DNA from: Arbacia lixula
Lineage: Eukaryota > Echinodermata > Echinoidea > Arbacioida > Arbaciidae
Length of the DNA: 64,000 bases
Direction of reading: 5' to 3'
Assembly (NCBI GenBank): GCA_963669155.1
Contig: OZ022581.1
Span: 15,268,335 to 15,332,334 of the forward strand
The notes under the pieces are model-generated. The model was given only the letters and a program-made list of their open reading frames with translations, had not been told where the DNA came from and searched no databases. Positions within the stretch are counted from its first letter, which is position 1, and each line of letters starts with the position of its first letter. A program made the position numbers and the translations under genes. Below, piece by piece: positions 1 through 10,615 of the stretch.

Positions 1-494
1 AGGAGAGAAAGCAGTACTATTGTTTCCTATTTGATGTAGAGATGTTTGTTTTCAGTCAAATAATTACTTAAAGAACCAGGTGATTACTTAAACTACAGGT
101 GCAAAATAGAGAAGAATTCTTGATTGATGCATGGAAGAGAAAGGAAACATTGTATGCATCTTCATCCCAAATGCTTCCTTTCATTGATATCCAGTTAAAC
201 TTCAAATGAACTTACAAATGCCAAATAATAACAAACTTTTTTGCCACTTGGTCGTTGCTATGACAATAACCAATATTTTCTTACCCAATATTGGTAACTC
301 ATAAATAACTATTAAAGCAACACAAATGTACGTTCTTGGGTCTGCTTCTTTCTTATGTACCTTTTCAATCACTTCTAATACCGATTTCAAACCCAGGGAA
401 AATTCATCAAGTTTACGTGGGTACCCAATAAATATTTATGATTTGAAACTAATGCACCATTTTTATAATGTATTCACAACTTTCCCCATAACTA
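1..494. other. AT-rich non-coding stretch
   Basis: No coding signal, no splice-flanked exon and no recognisable repeat were seen here. The open frames are short and of random composition. Confidence 0.5.
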
Positions 495-690
495 CGTAGT
501 AACGCGTTATTGCATTCACCTGTATCTAATCATTCAGAATCAATGGATGGAATGCACTTTGAATCTATAAGTTGCTGCTACTCGGACAAACCTCAGACAA
601 GCTTTCTGGTTCCCTTTCGCAACGTATTGCTTGAACGACGTGAATAAAAGTTTGCATACATAACGAAAATGATCCATTGCTGATGAACCA
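495..690 (+). repeat. Dispersed repeat, copy 1 (partner inside a TIMM21 intron)
   Basis: About 190 bp here aligns in the same orientation with 57,598-57,795. Shared blocks occur in the same order: ATTCACCTGTATCTA, then GGAATGCA, then ACCTCAGACAA, then AAGTTTGC, then a conserved ATTG-CTG end. The copies differ by many substitutions and small indels, so they are old. No terminal repeats or coding capacity were found. It is probably a non-autonomous interspersed family, but the class cannot be told from two copies. Confidence 0.7.
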
Positions 691-816
691 TTGGGAAAAC
701 ACCGCTAACAATTTAGAGAAGTTACCCCCCTCCAACCTGCCTCAATCCAACAGTGGTTAACCAGTGGTTCCCCAGGAGATGTTGGTCTGAAATGTATCTC
801 CATGAAACACAAGGTA

Positions 817-829
817 AGGTCAAAGGTCA
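817..829 (+). promoter_or_regulatory. Perfect DR1 nuclear-receptor half-site pair
   Basis: AGGTCA-A-AGGTCA is a perfect direct repeat with one-base spacing. This is the site type bound by RXR, HNF4 and COUP-TF class receptors in animals. No adjacent gene is seen, and such motifs also travel inside dispersed repeats, so function is unproven. Confidence 0.4.
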
Positions 830-1104
830 TCACGTACAGTACAAACTCGCAATCCAATGCGGTCAGTGATTACAATCAACGTGTATAAACGCGCATAGCT
901 GACTGCATTTGGCTGTAACCAATCACAGTCAGCGAATACAATCACGGAGCAGTTGTTCTCATGCTCATTGGTAGCTGCGGAAATACCATTCCCGACTTCG
1001 AGTCCCCTCATTGGCTGATGTGACCCAGCACAAGCACCAAACAGCACAAACTGCAAGTTTATTCAAGCGTGAAAAACATGCATTGTATGCTCTTTACAAC
1101 CTCA

Positions 1105-1119
1105 CCACCAGAGGGCAGC
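1105..1119 (+). promoter_or_regulatory. CTCF-like motif
   Basis: CCACCAGAGGGCAGC matches the bilaterian CTCF core (CCNNNAGRKGGCRS) at every fixed position. Similar but weaker matches lie near 11,692-11,705, 36,784-36,795 and 47,819-47,831. Binding is inferred from the motif alone. Confidence 0.4.
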
Positions 1120-1960
1120 AAATATGGCTAATGCACCAAAATTTTCGAAACTGAGGCGAGTGATCGACAGACCCAGAAATGTAATTTACAAAACTTAAAC
1201 AATTTTCTTTAATATGTAAACCTAATTAAACCACTGCAAAGACTATACCATCATTTCAATCAAAGTTAATTATGACCAAAGTTGAAGAAGATTACTGCTG
1301 TCTTCATTAGAGGTGTAAGTAACCTGCAGCATCATTGAGCCATTCAGCACTCAACACCATAGCCCAATTTTGGACAATTAGGTCCTCAATCAATGACTTG
1401 ACAAAAAGATCAGATGAACAGTATAATGTAAAGTCTAGATGGCAACACGCTACCCTTATCAGATTACCATCAACAGCAAATCTGCCAGTGCTTCATATCT
1501 GCTTCTACTCCACACATACACAATTATATATTCATAATCAATACCCACTATGGATACATTTCACAATCTACTGCTTATATAAACCAAATACCTAATGTGG
1601 ATGATACTTAGTATGTAAATCATGACATTTACTAAGCCTAGATCTGGGAAAGCCCTCTCGATAAAGCAGGCTTTGGACTGAGAGCGAATAGCATCTACAA
1701 AGGAAAAGACTTTGGATGAAATGGAAGGTAGTTGTGATGTTCATTAGGTTCTATCTGAGCTGATGAGCGATGTTTACATTAAAACATCTCACTGAGAGGA
1801 AATAACAGTTTACAATGAAGGTGGATTGAGAGAGAATGCAACAGAAAAATAGCATTGTACAGAAATTATGAAATGAAGGTGACTATAAGGAAATTATACA
1901 ATGGAGATAAATATAGAGAAATTATACGATAAACATGAATATAGAGAGGTAAATAGAAGA
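1120..1960. other. Non-coding stretch, nothing recognised
   Basis: Unique-looking AT-rich sequence leading into the GA tract. The 86-residue open frame at 1335-1595 has no domain, signal peptide or splice context that would support a gene. Confidence 0.45.
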
Positions 1961-1966
1961 GATTGG

Positions 1967-2010
1967 GAGGAGAGGGAGAGAGGGAGAGAGAGAGGGAGAG
2001 AGAGAGAGAG

Positions 2011-2096
<86 letters not shown>

Positions 2097-2105
2097 AGAG
2101 AGATT
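1967..2105 (+). repeat. (GA)n microsatellite
   Basis: Nearly pure GA/AG with a few GGA and GATA interruptions, including two AGGAGAAAGATAG blocks about 35 bp apart. The opposite strand reads as a long Ser/Leu frame, which is an artefact of CT repeats. Confidence 0.95.
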
Positions 2106-2399
2106 GAGACTGAGGAGATAAAAGTATCACATTTAAAAACTAATTTCCTTCATCTTCCAAATCAGCAGCTATTGAGAAATATTTCAAAATCAGAAAAGAG
2201 AGCTGGCAAAACCACAATTCATTGCATGAATTATCTAGATTCTTTCCCAGGCAAAAAAGAACATTGCTGTTTTCAACAAATTCCAGGAAACATAATGCAT
2301 AAACAATCATTACTAAATTTATCATACATGAATACAGAGATATAAAAAGGAAATCTAATCAGGAAAACAAAAATCAATATTTATCAAGGATGTAATGCA

Positions 2400-3669
2400 G
2401 CGTGTATCTCAGATGTAAATTTGCAAAGATAGAAAGAGAGAGAAAAAGAGAGTAACTTGGAACTAAAAAGAGAAAGAAAAAGGCAATGCGATTCTCCTGA
2501 AGATTCCTGGCTAGCAAGTCCTTGGAAAACATTACGGCATGAAAATAGTCTCAATGCCAACGCAGAGAGGGGGAAAATGAAATGTAGTTAATTACCACTC
2601 GGGCAGTAATGGGAAATAATCAAAATACAGTAAAGGAGAGAGGAAGGTAAAATATATGATGAAGAATGGAAGACAGGGCTGCAATATGGAAGACTATACA
2701 AATGCATAAACAACAAACTAGCAAGCACAGATGGAATAAAAGAAAAGGTCGGCTATGGCAACAAAAATAGATACTAGTACAACCTTTCAATATGAATGGA
2801 GATGACTACTAACATTGGGTGAGAAATTAGGAAGAACGTGAGCACGTGAGAGAAAGAGAGAAAAGAGTAAGAGAGGCAAAATGAAAGAAAGACGGGGAGA
2901 AGAGGAGGCAAAGAGAGAAATTTGGAATGGGAGATAAAGAAATATAAAAAGAAAAAGGTCACGCAGAGAGAGCGAGATGGAAAGAAAAAGAAAGAAAGAA
3001 ATGGCAGAGAAAGAGAGGAATTGGTTACAAAAAAAATGAAAAAGAGGAAATAGAGCCAGATACTAGCGCATCTATCAATATCAAGACATAAAAGTAGGAG
3101 AGATGGAGAAAAGGGAAGGAAGAGGAAACCAGAATAATCAATAAAGCAAGGACACAGGGCAAGAAATCTTGTAAGTGAGGGGAAATATATTACAAGCAGA
3201 CAGAGGACAGGACAAGGAGATTCAAAGAGATAAAAAGAAGAATGAGACATAGGATTGAGAAATAATTAGGTGAAAAGGAAGAGTGGAAAGAGAGGAGAAG
3301 CATACGGTATAGTCATATTTAAAGAACAAAATTGAGTAAAACATGATGAGATACAGAAAGACACAAACCATTTTCACACAACAGAGATAAGCAACAAGAA
3401 TGGATGAATTGATAATTACATATTTAATCTTTAAAAAAAAACCACTTAATAACAGTCAGGAGACTGAGTCAATGACTAGAAAATTGGGGAGGAAATATAC
3501 TTTCTGTAAGAAAAATGTTGAACAATCTTTTCTTCCTATGTAAACACAAAATAAAAGATGGGGGCAGAGATCTACTGAGTAAAGAGGATGAGGAAAAATC
3601 AGAAAAAGAGGAAGACAGAAAAGGAAGAATAAAACGAGGAAAAGAATGATGAAGGTGAAGAGGAGAAAG
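2400..3669 (+). repeat. Purine-rich low-complexity region
   Basis: More than 1 kb is strongly biased to A and G on the plus strand, densest at about 2,840-3,300 and 3,590-3,669. GAGA, AAAGAGAG and GGAGAA words predominate. The minus strand is open for 158 codons at 2,774-3,250, but the translation is only Ser/Leu/Phe/Pro from TCT/TTC/CCT words and is not accepted as a gene. Confidence 0.8.
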
Positions 3670-3683
3670 CCCCCCCCCCCCCC
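3670..3683 (+). repeat. Poly-C homopolymer (14 C)
   Basis: An uninterrupted C run at the border between the purine tract and unique sequence. It is one of many C/G homopolymers of 12-18 bases in the window. Confidence 0.95.
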
Positions 3684-4960
3684 AAGATAAACAAGATGAG
3701 CAAGGTGAAGACTAAGACAAACATTAATATCATGAAATACATTTTATTTTGGGCAACATGTGTCAAAGGCCAAGCTTAATCAAATAAAGTTGATGTGGAC
3801 AAAGATCAAGATGAATAATCCAAAAGCAATTTTTCAGCCACCTTACAAAGGAAATGTTACTCTGGGGTTTATGGCAATACTTCAGTGTCTGTGCAGAGAA
3901 GCGTTTGCATACCAGTTCATTGTACACAGTCAAACTTATCTAGATATTTGTACCAAGGAGGTACTAGGTGAGCTGGAGATACAACTCCTGGAAATTCTTT
4001 CTACCAGCTTCGAAGCCGCCTCGTACTAGCAGCTGCTCTCAACAATATGATGCATACGCGATTGCGTCACTTTCACCTGGATTTTATAAAACGTCATAGG
4101 CATTCTGATACATGCATGCATGTCAGCTTTTGCTGCTAAATTTTTGATTTTGTCACTAAGTGCTTGTTATGTAGTTAATAAGGACAAGCAAATACAAAAT
4201 TTTATAGGTTTTGAGATGGAAATACTAGCTTGGGCGCGGCTGGGCACGTTTTTCATGTTACTCTCTAAAAGGAAAATATCTGAAAGTAACGTTTCATGCA
4301 ATTTTTTAATGGAATATGATGCGGAATATTGTGAAATTGAGACTTTTATACAGCAACTTGATATCACGTTTAGAGCCTGTTTGCCATATTGTAACAATAT
4401 TCATCAATTGAATCTTTATAGATGCATCGTAGGTATTACATGTCACAACTGCGCAAGCATATGGGGTGAGGATATTTCCCCAAATTCTTCTGCGCATTCG
4501 ATTTTGTTTATACATCAAATCCAGGCAAAAATCATCCAGAGAACCGGCGGCTTTGAACATGGGAGATCAAAAAGAAAATCTGTGTAAAGCGTTCTTTTGT
4601 GACTAGAAGGAGAGTACAATGAATCTGCATTAATTAAACGGCAGCTGGATATCCATATACTCAAACATCCTTGCATATACCAGTACATGTATGTATCACT
4701 GGTCTTACACTTAGATGCAGATCTGACTTGAGATAAATTTACAGACAAGTGCTTAGTTTTTGAGCAGGAATAATCAAATTTCTCCTTGCACACTGCATGC
4801 TGGCAGGAGAGAGGCACTGGGTAATGGGAACGTGACTGTGATTTGGTCGGCTTTTTCCCCCCAGATTGCGTCCAAGATTGACTGCTCATGCCTGCATTGA
4901 ACAACACTGCATATTTCATGCATTTCTGTGTTTACTACCTGCTTCTGATCCGAGTCTGGG
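3684..4960. other. Unique AT-rich stretch, no gene recognised
   Basis: Contains frames of 89 residues (3,760-4,029 plus), 155 residues (4,120-4,587 plus) and 134 residues (4,515-4,919 minus). None has a recognisable domain, a transmembrane or signal pattern, or exon borders. The 155-residue frame is the longest non-repetitive one in the first half of the window, but it begins at an ATG with no recognisable context. Confidence 0.4.
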
Positions 4961-4967
4961 TGGCTTA

Positions 4968-5405
4968 AAGGGGAAGTTCACAATGAAATTATTTTGGTTT
5001 CAATAAAAAGAGACAAATGAAAGAAACATATGAGTGAAGGTTTGACGAAAATCGGTCAAAGGAAAAGAAAGTAATTTGATTTTAAAATTTTGATTTTGTG
5101 ACGTCACGTGCGAGGTGCTCTTCCATATGTTGTATACAAAATAAGTTGATTATTTTTTTAAAAATGTTTTTAATTTTTTTTTGTACAGGTATGTGTGTAA
5201 AAACATATTTCTAATAATGTATCAAATGCACAAGTAAAAGGATGCATATCTTTGTGAGAAAATGCACATTTTTCGAAAAAAAATGTACACAACATATGGG
5301 AGAACATCTCGCATGTGACGTCACAAAATCAACATTAAAATCAAATCACTTTCTTTTCCTTTGACCGATTTTCGTCAAACCTTCACTCATATGTTTATTT
5401 CATTG
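4968..5405. mobile_element. Foldback (MITE-like) element with about 107-bp inverted arms
   Basis: The left arm at 5,027-5,134 and right arm at 5,289-5,394 are reverse complements over about 107 bp with few mismatches. The arms start at CATATGAGTGAAGGTTTGACG and meet around an AT-rich loop. Each arm carries the palindrome TGACGTCA (5,099-5,106 and 5,316-5,323). The left flank from 4,968 (AAAGGGGAAGTTCACAATG) has no inverted partner on the right, so the right terminus is eroded or the element is incomplete. It has no coding capacity. Non-autonomous elements of this style are common in marine invertebrate genomes; the superfamily is not determined. Confidence 0.75.
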
Positions 5406-5994
5406 ACATTTTCCTACAGTATTATTGATTTGTATCTGTGTCATTTTATAGTTTTTATAGTTTGTTCTCACCATGTATTGCTATACACTTGTAATTCCAC
5501 GAGTAATTTCGCGTATGTCACAATTTTTTTTTTGCACATTGAATAACCCAAGATTGAATTGAATTGAATTGAACTTTAGGATTCGACATTTGTGCATAAC
5601 AACCGTGAGACGACATGTAAGTTAGCCCTTTCTATCCCAGCAAGCCTCCTGTTTTTGCCAGGCCTGCAACTAATCCTGGCAAAGGGCCTGTGTATAACAT
5701 AGAAACATCTAATAATTCTGTCAAACTCAAAGTTCAGTCAGACTTTGAACCTGGCATTTCTCTCTCCGAGGACTGTCCGATTTCTGCTCTGCCCGGGAAT
5801 AAGACGATGTTGCGGGTTGCGGAGGGCAATGTAAACACGTCTTTGGATGAGTGCATTTGTGGTGTATCAGTGCTGAGATCAATCTTTGTCAGACCGTGAG
5901 GTATTCAATCTATCGCGCATCGATCACTGCCCTTTGTTGCCACTAGTTTAGCCATCGCCTTCCACTTGAAGACACCATTCAATTATAACTGCTA
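5406..5994. other. Non-coding stretch with a short (GAATT)n run
   Basis: Holds a short ATTGAATTGAATTGAATT run near 5,555. A more GC-balanced 200 bp at 5,640-5,900 contains a 69-codon frame of unknown nature. Confidence 0.4.
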
Positions 5995-6345
5995 TTCTGG
6001 GAACACCACTCTCTTCTTCCTCTCTGCTCCTTCTGTCTGTCCTGTTCTGGATTTCTCTATCTTTCTCTCTATCTCTTTCTCCCCCCCTTTCCCCCTCTAT
6101 CTGTCTATCCTTCTCTATCTCACCCCCACCTCTCCCCCCTCTCTTTCTATAATATATACAGCTCTCTCTTTCTCACCATTTATTTGTCCTGTATCCTTGC
6201 TTGCCTGTTCTCTGTGTTACCTATTTTCTCTTATCCATATTTCTATCTGTTCTTACATACCTCCTTTTCTCTTTCTATCACTGTTTTCACCCTCTCTCTC
6301 CTTCCTCCCCCCTCTCTCTCTCTATCTTCCTTGTTGTGTCTCTTG
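5995..6345 (-). repeat. CT-rich low-complexity tract
   Basis: About 350 bp dominated by CTCT, TTTCTC and CCCC words. It gives Ser/Leu/Phe/Pro-rich plus-strand frames (5,966-6,427) that reflect composition, not a protein. Confidence 0.85.
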
Positions 6346-6469
6346 TGTTCTTGTGAGAGTACAAATCAAAGCTACTGGTAGCTCTTCTTTCACAGATTAT
6401 AATTCTGATCTTCCTTTTTGTTCTTAAAAAACGCAGTAAATAGTTCTTTGATGATTAATCTTGATCATG

Positions 6470-7300
6470 CTCCATAGGCTGATCCACAATATGATTGGAT
6501 TTAGCTTGACCTTTGACCTAACCTTGGCTACAAATACATGTATATTCCATAAATCATGACTGAATTCAGTCTTGAGTTAGATGTATAGAATACCGAAGTG
6601 TGACATAATTTGAGCAATATTTTGACAAGACAAATGGTGCTAAACTATCAGGGTAGAGCAAGCAGCGGTGATCACAGTGGGGACTCCAATTGGAACTGCC
6701 TGACACAAGCCCACTAGACAATACCGGACTGGTAAACCTGAAGTGATGTTGTTTAGAACTAGTTGTCTTGACAATATGCTCAAATGTCCGTACTCTAATC
6801 AGAGACATTTCAGGATCAAACACTTCCACCTTTGACCTGCACAGCCTAAAATCTAACCAATCATCTATCCAGTCATATATTGTCATCGTGTCACATTTTT
6901 TTCTTAATTTGCTCAAACATGCGGTGAGTATCCGCATAAACAGTAAAATGTTGGAATTTCATCCAAGTCTTTGACCTACTCTGTCTCAGAATCTAAGTAT
7001 TATAATTGAACAAAGTTTGGTACAATTTGGTCAAACAGTTCTAGACTTATCTTATTAACTGTGATTGTTTTTTTTATGTAACCTATCTACCTGCCCAAAA
7101 CCATCAATTGTCCAGTCACAAATTATTATTGGACCAAGTTTTATGAAATTTGCTCCAGTAACCTGAAAACGAGCTCCAGGCTGAACGGACGGACAACCTG
7201 GATATAGGATGCCGCCGGCCACTTGATGCAATGGAGCTACATAATTACACCATACCCAGAAGAGAACTAGGGTGCCCAAATGAGAACTTAGGACCCCTAA
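6470..7300. repeat. Dispersed-repeat patch with inverted segments and a DR1 motif
   Basis: 6,606-6,633 is inverted relative to 6,763-6,787 (TTGTCTTGACAATATGCTCAAAT type). The following 7,005-7,260 has phrases typical of widespread marine invertebrate repeats: AAGTTTGGTACAATTTGGTC, and a GGACGGACAACC block followed by ATGCCGCCGG. A perfect DR1, TGACCT-T-TGACCT, lies at 6,507-6,519. It appears to be a mosaic of old interspersed repeats; borders and family are uncertain. Confidence 0.5.
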
Positions 7301-7839
7301 AATCTAGGCAATTAAACAGGTACCCTTTACACAAAGACCCTGAAAAGGACGTCTAGACCTTCTTGAAAAAAGGGTAATAGCACAAATGTACATGTACGTT
7401 GGTTTCAAACCAGTCACATTGTATAATCTTGCCATAACTTTTGCACATGGCATTCAAATGACATGCTAAGAGGGGGAAAAAAACTGTTTCACAATTTCAA
7501 TCCTTTCTAGGAAAGACTATGACAAGATTTAGATTTTAGTATTGACGCTGATATATAAAAATCGTTGGAATGACAGTTAAACGTTTGGCAGAATAGACTC
7601 TAACACACTTATGTCAACGCTGTCTACCCATGGTATAACACTATGGACGGTCGTACCAACATTATCCGGAGAGCAATAATTCATTTTAACTTCTCCACAG
7701 AAGATCGATCGAGCTCTCACCTTTCCAATTAAACGACATCAAAGCCAGGTATCGGGAAACGCTTACGGGGTGGACACAATTATGTTCGTTAACCGTTCAT
7801 ACACAACCAGATCAAATCATAACAACAAGCTCATGGGTG
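7301..7839. other. Non-coding stretch, nothing recognised
   Basis: Unique sequence of normal composition before the large purine tract. A donor-like minus-strand site near 7,722 has no matching acceptor. Confidence 0.4.
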
Positions 7840-8414
7840 GGTGAGTTACGACAGCGTCATCAGGAGAGACAAGGCCTGGGATGCAGAGAATGGACAAGAG
7901 AGAAAAGAAAAAGGAGGGAAGAGAGCGTAGAGGAGAGAAAGTGGGAGAGAGAGAGAGAGAGAGATGAGGGGAGACAAAGGGACAGAGAAAAGGACAGAGG
8001 GGGGGGGGGGTGGAGAAAGAGGGACAGAGGACAGAGGGAAAGAACAAAATGAAAAAGAGAGAAAGGGAGGGAGAGAGGAAAAGAGAGGAGAAGAGAAAGA
8101 GACAGAGACATAAAAAGAAACAACGATATACAGGTAAGATAACAACCAGAGGGGGCAAAGAGAGACAGAGACAAATAGTGTGAGAGGGAGTGGAAGATGG
8201 GCTGAAGGAAAAGAAAGAGAGAATGAGAAAAAGAGGGAGGGAAAGGAGAGAGAAAGAGAAAGAGAAAGAAGAAGAAAGCAATACAAAGATAGCCAAGGAA
8301 AGACAAAGTAAGAGAGGGGGGGGGGAGGGAGGCACCCCAAAATGGAAGAGAGTGATGTTCGATGGAGAGAGAGAGGGCGAGAGAGGGTGAGAAAACAAAA
8401 CAAAGTAGAGAGAG
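7840..8414 (+). repeat. Purine-rich low-complexity region
   Basis: About 575 bp of GAGA/GGGA/AAAGA words with G homopolymers near 8,000 and 8,320. Together with the minisatellite that follows, it leaves all three minus-strand frames open for 267-310 codons. This is an effect of stop-poor CT sequence and not a gene. Confidence 0.9.
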
Positions 8415-8715
8415 GTCGAGAGCACAAGAAAAGGGAGAGAGAGTGCGAGAGAGCAAGAAAAGGGAGAGAGAGAGGGTGAGAGGACAAGAAAAGTGAGAGA
8501 GAAGGTGAGAGAACAAGAAAAGTGAGAGAGAAGGTGAAGGGACAAGAAAAGTGAGAGAGAAGGTGAGAGGACAAGAAAAGTGAGAGAGAGTGTGAGAGGA
8601 CAAGAAAAGGGAGAGAGAAGGTGAGAGGACAAGAAAAGTGAGAGAGAGAGAGCGAGAGAACAAGAAAAGTGAGAGAGAAGGTGAGAGGACAAGAAAAGTG
8701 AGAGAGAGTGTGAGA
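8415..8715 (+). repeat. 29-31 bp minisatellite, about 10 copies
   Basis: Tandem units of the type GTGAGAGGACAAGAAAAGTG followed by AGAGAGAAG. The central copies are 29 bp and the first ones 30-31 bp. Variants alternate between GGACAAG and GAACAAG, and between AAGTGAG and AAGGGAG. The array probably expanded out of the surrounding GA tract. On the minus strand it reads as a repeated Leu/Ser/Phe peptide, which is not accepted as coding. Confidence 0.9.
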
Positions 8716-10615
8716 GACCGAGAGAGGAGTGAACTGCTGGAGGAGGTGGGGGGATCCTGTGACTCTTGTTTCAGCCAAACAAAATTAGGAGTTTCGATCG
8801 GGGGCAGAGAGAAACGTAAGAAGGTGGTGCTGCGGGGGGACAGGGGTAATTAAATGCCAGTGAATACATGATTCTGGGAGGCATCATCCACCGCTAATGA
8901 GATCAAACACAAAAACTCGGGGCCAGATCGGGGACAGAATTACAGATGCTCCCAACAACTATCTTGTCAAAACACAAAAACAGAGTTCTCGTCATGAAAC
9001 ATGCCCCCCACCAAATACATCATATCCATGTTTCCTCTGCGGCGATGTTAACCGTTTTTATTCTGCACGCACGATACAAAGGAAAGCCAAATTAACATCG
9101 GTCATGAATCCAATGTCAGATAAACGACGCGACACATTGCACAGGAGTCTATCTGTGGGATGTGGGTTAGGTTGAAACCAGGAGTTTGCTGACCAATGAA
9201 ACCAATGCTCCAAAAAATGTTCACCCAAACCCTCAAGGACATAATGCGGAGACAATAGAAGGATAGGCTTGTTCTGCATACACTAAAACACAACACTATT
9301 AACACTGTGTTAATACACACAAATCCCATAGAGCACCATAATGTCAGCCACACACACGGTTAAGGCTGCTTCCTCATCCCACTTTACGGCTAAAATCATG
9401 ATTTTTGCCTCAAAGAATGGGGACGAGCTTGAAATATATTTGATAGCGAAATGTTTTTTAATCTACTTAATTTTTGGGAGGGTGGGGGGAGGGGGGTAGG
9501 AGGGTGTGTTTTTAATTGAAGGTTTGTTACTATTTGGACTAGCCATTTTGGTCTACCCCACATTTTGTCTTGTCGCAAGACATTGAAATTATCCTCACCT
9601 TAAAGCTGAACTTTATACAAACTTAATCCCAACTAAACTTTCAACTGTATCATAAACCTTTAATAAACCATAAATTTAACCCCAACCTGATGCTCCATGA
9701 GCCAAGTTTTAAGAGTCAGGTTGTACAGTTTGTGACTACTGACTCTATAACAGCGTGTAGGTTACTTGCAGGTAGAGCAAAGTTAGCAATTGCACAATAT
9801 ATTCATACAAATATGAAATAAATTGAACAGACAACAGCATTAATAACGCGTAAGTGGACTGCTCACAGCTTGTAATGCCCAGACAAAGACCGTAAACCCC
9901 AGGACTCATTTCTCTTCAAAATGTAAACATCTTGTTCAAATATTAGCATGCCAGAAGTTGTTGTTGAAGTTGAAGTTGAAGTTGTTTAGTTGTAACTGGC
10001 AAGCACTTTCAGAGTGTTTCCAAGCAATTCATATTTTTAAATAGAAAGTGCTGCATCTTTATTTAACATAAAACTGTGTTTGTCAATGGAATACAAGCAA
10101 GTAGTGCACACAATGAAAAACATTACACATTACTGTATCAAATCAGGAAAGCAAAGATGAATGACATGATACAGAACAATTCAGGTAGAAATGTTTTTAC
10201 AAAAATGAAAATGTAAATGAAAGCTACACATGATGGTAAAAAAAGTTAAAGGCATTACAAGCTACATGAATCCAAAATAATATTAATATAAACACACATG
10301 AGGGAGGCATTTCTCATCAAAGAAATTATAAATAAAGTGTGCTTTGTCAAAAGATAACAAACATGTTTTTAATCTTGGCAACTTTTTTTTTCTTACAAAG
10401 CATCAACTCCCGATCATTTTCTGTGCCATGTCAGTTTGCAGTACCTCAGAAGAAAAAAAAGATTCCCACCCTTTCATCATTTTCCCATCACAAATCAAAA
10501 TATCAAAATAAACTTCAGGAGAAAAATGTCTATCTAATCACTGCCCTGAGCGAAGACACTTTCTACTTGTTTTCATTCTGCATGCTGCCTGGCCCTCCCA
10601 GACACAAAGGAATTA
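8716..10615. other. Unique non-coding stretch
   Basis: No supported gene. It holds a G-rich run near 9,476-9,500, a short GAAGTT repeat near 9,965-9,985 and AT-rich DNA. The frame at 8,897-9,175 (92 codons) lacks domain or splice evidence. Confidence 0.4.

Noticed and set aside
4120-4587. 155-codon plus-strand open frame as a gene
   Set aside because: No domain, signal peptide or exon context was recognised, and both strands carry similar-length frames here, so it is probably chance.
7817-8778. Three overlapping minus-strand open frames of 267-310 codons
   Set aside because: All three frames are open at once because the sequence is CT repeats without stop words. Translations are only Ser/Leu/Phe/Pro, and half the span is a 29-bp minisatellite.
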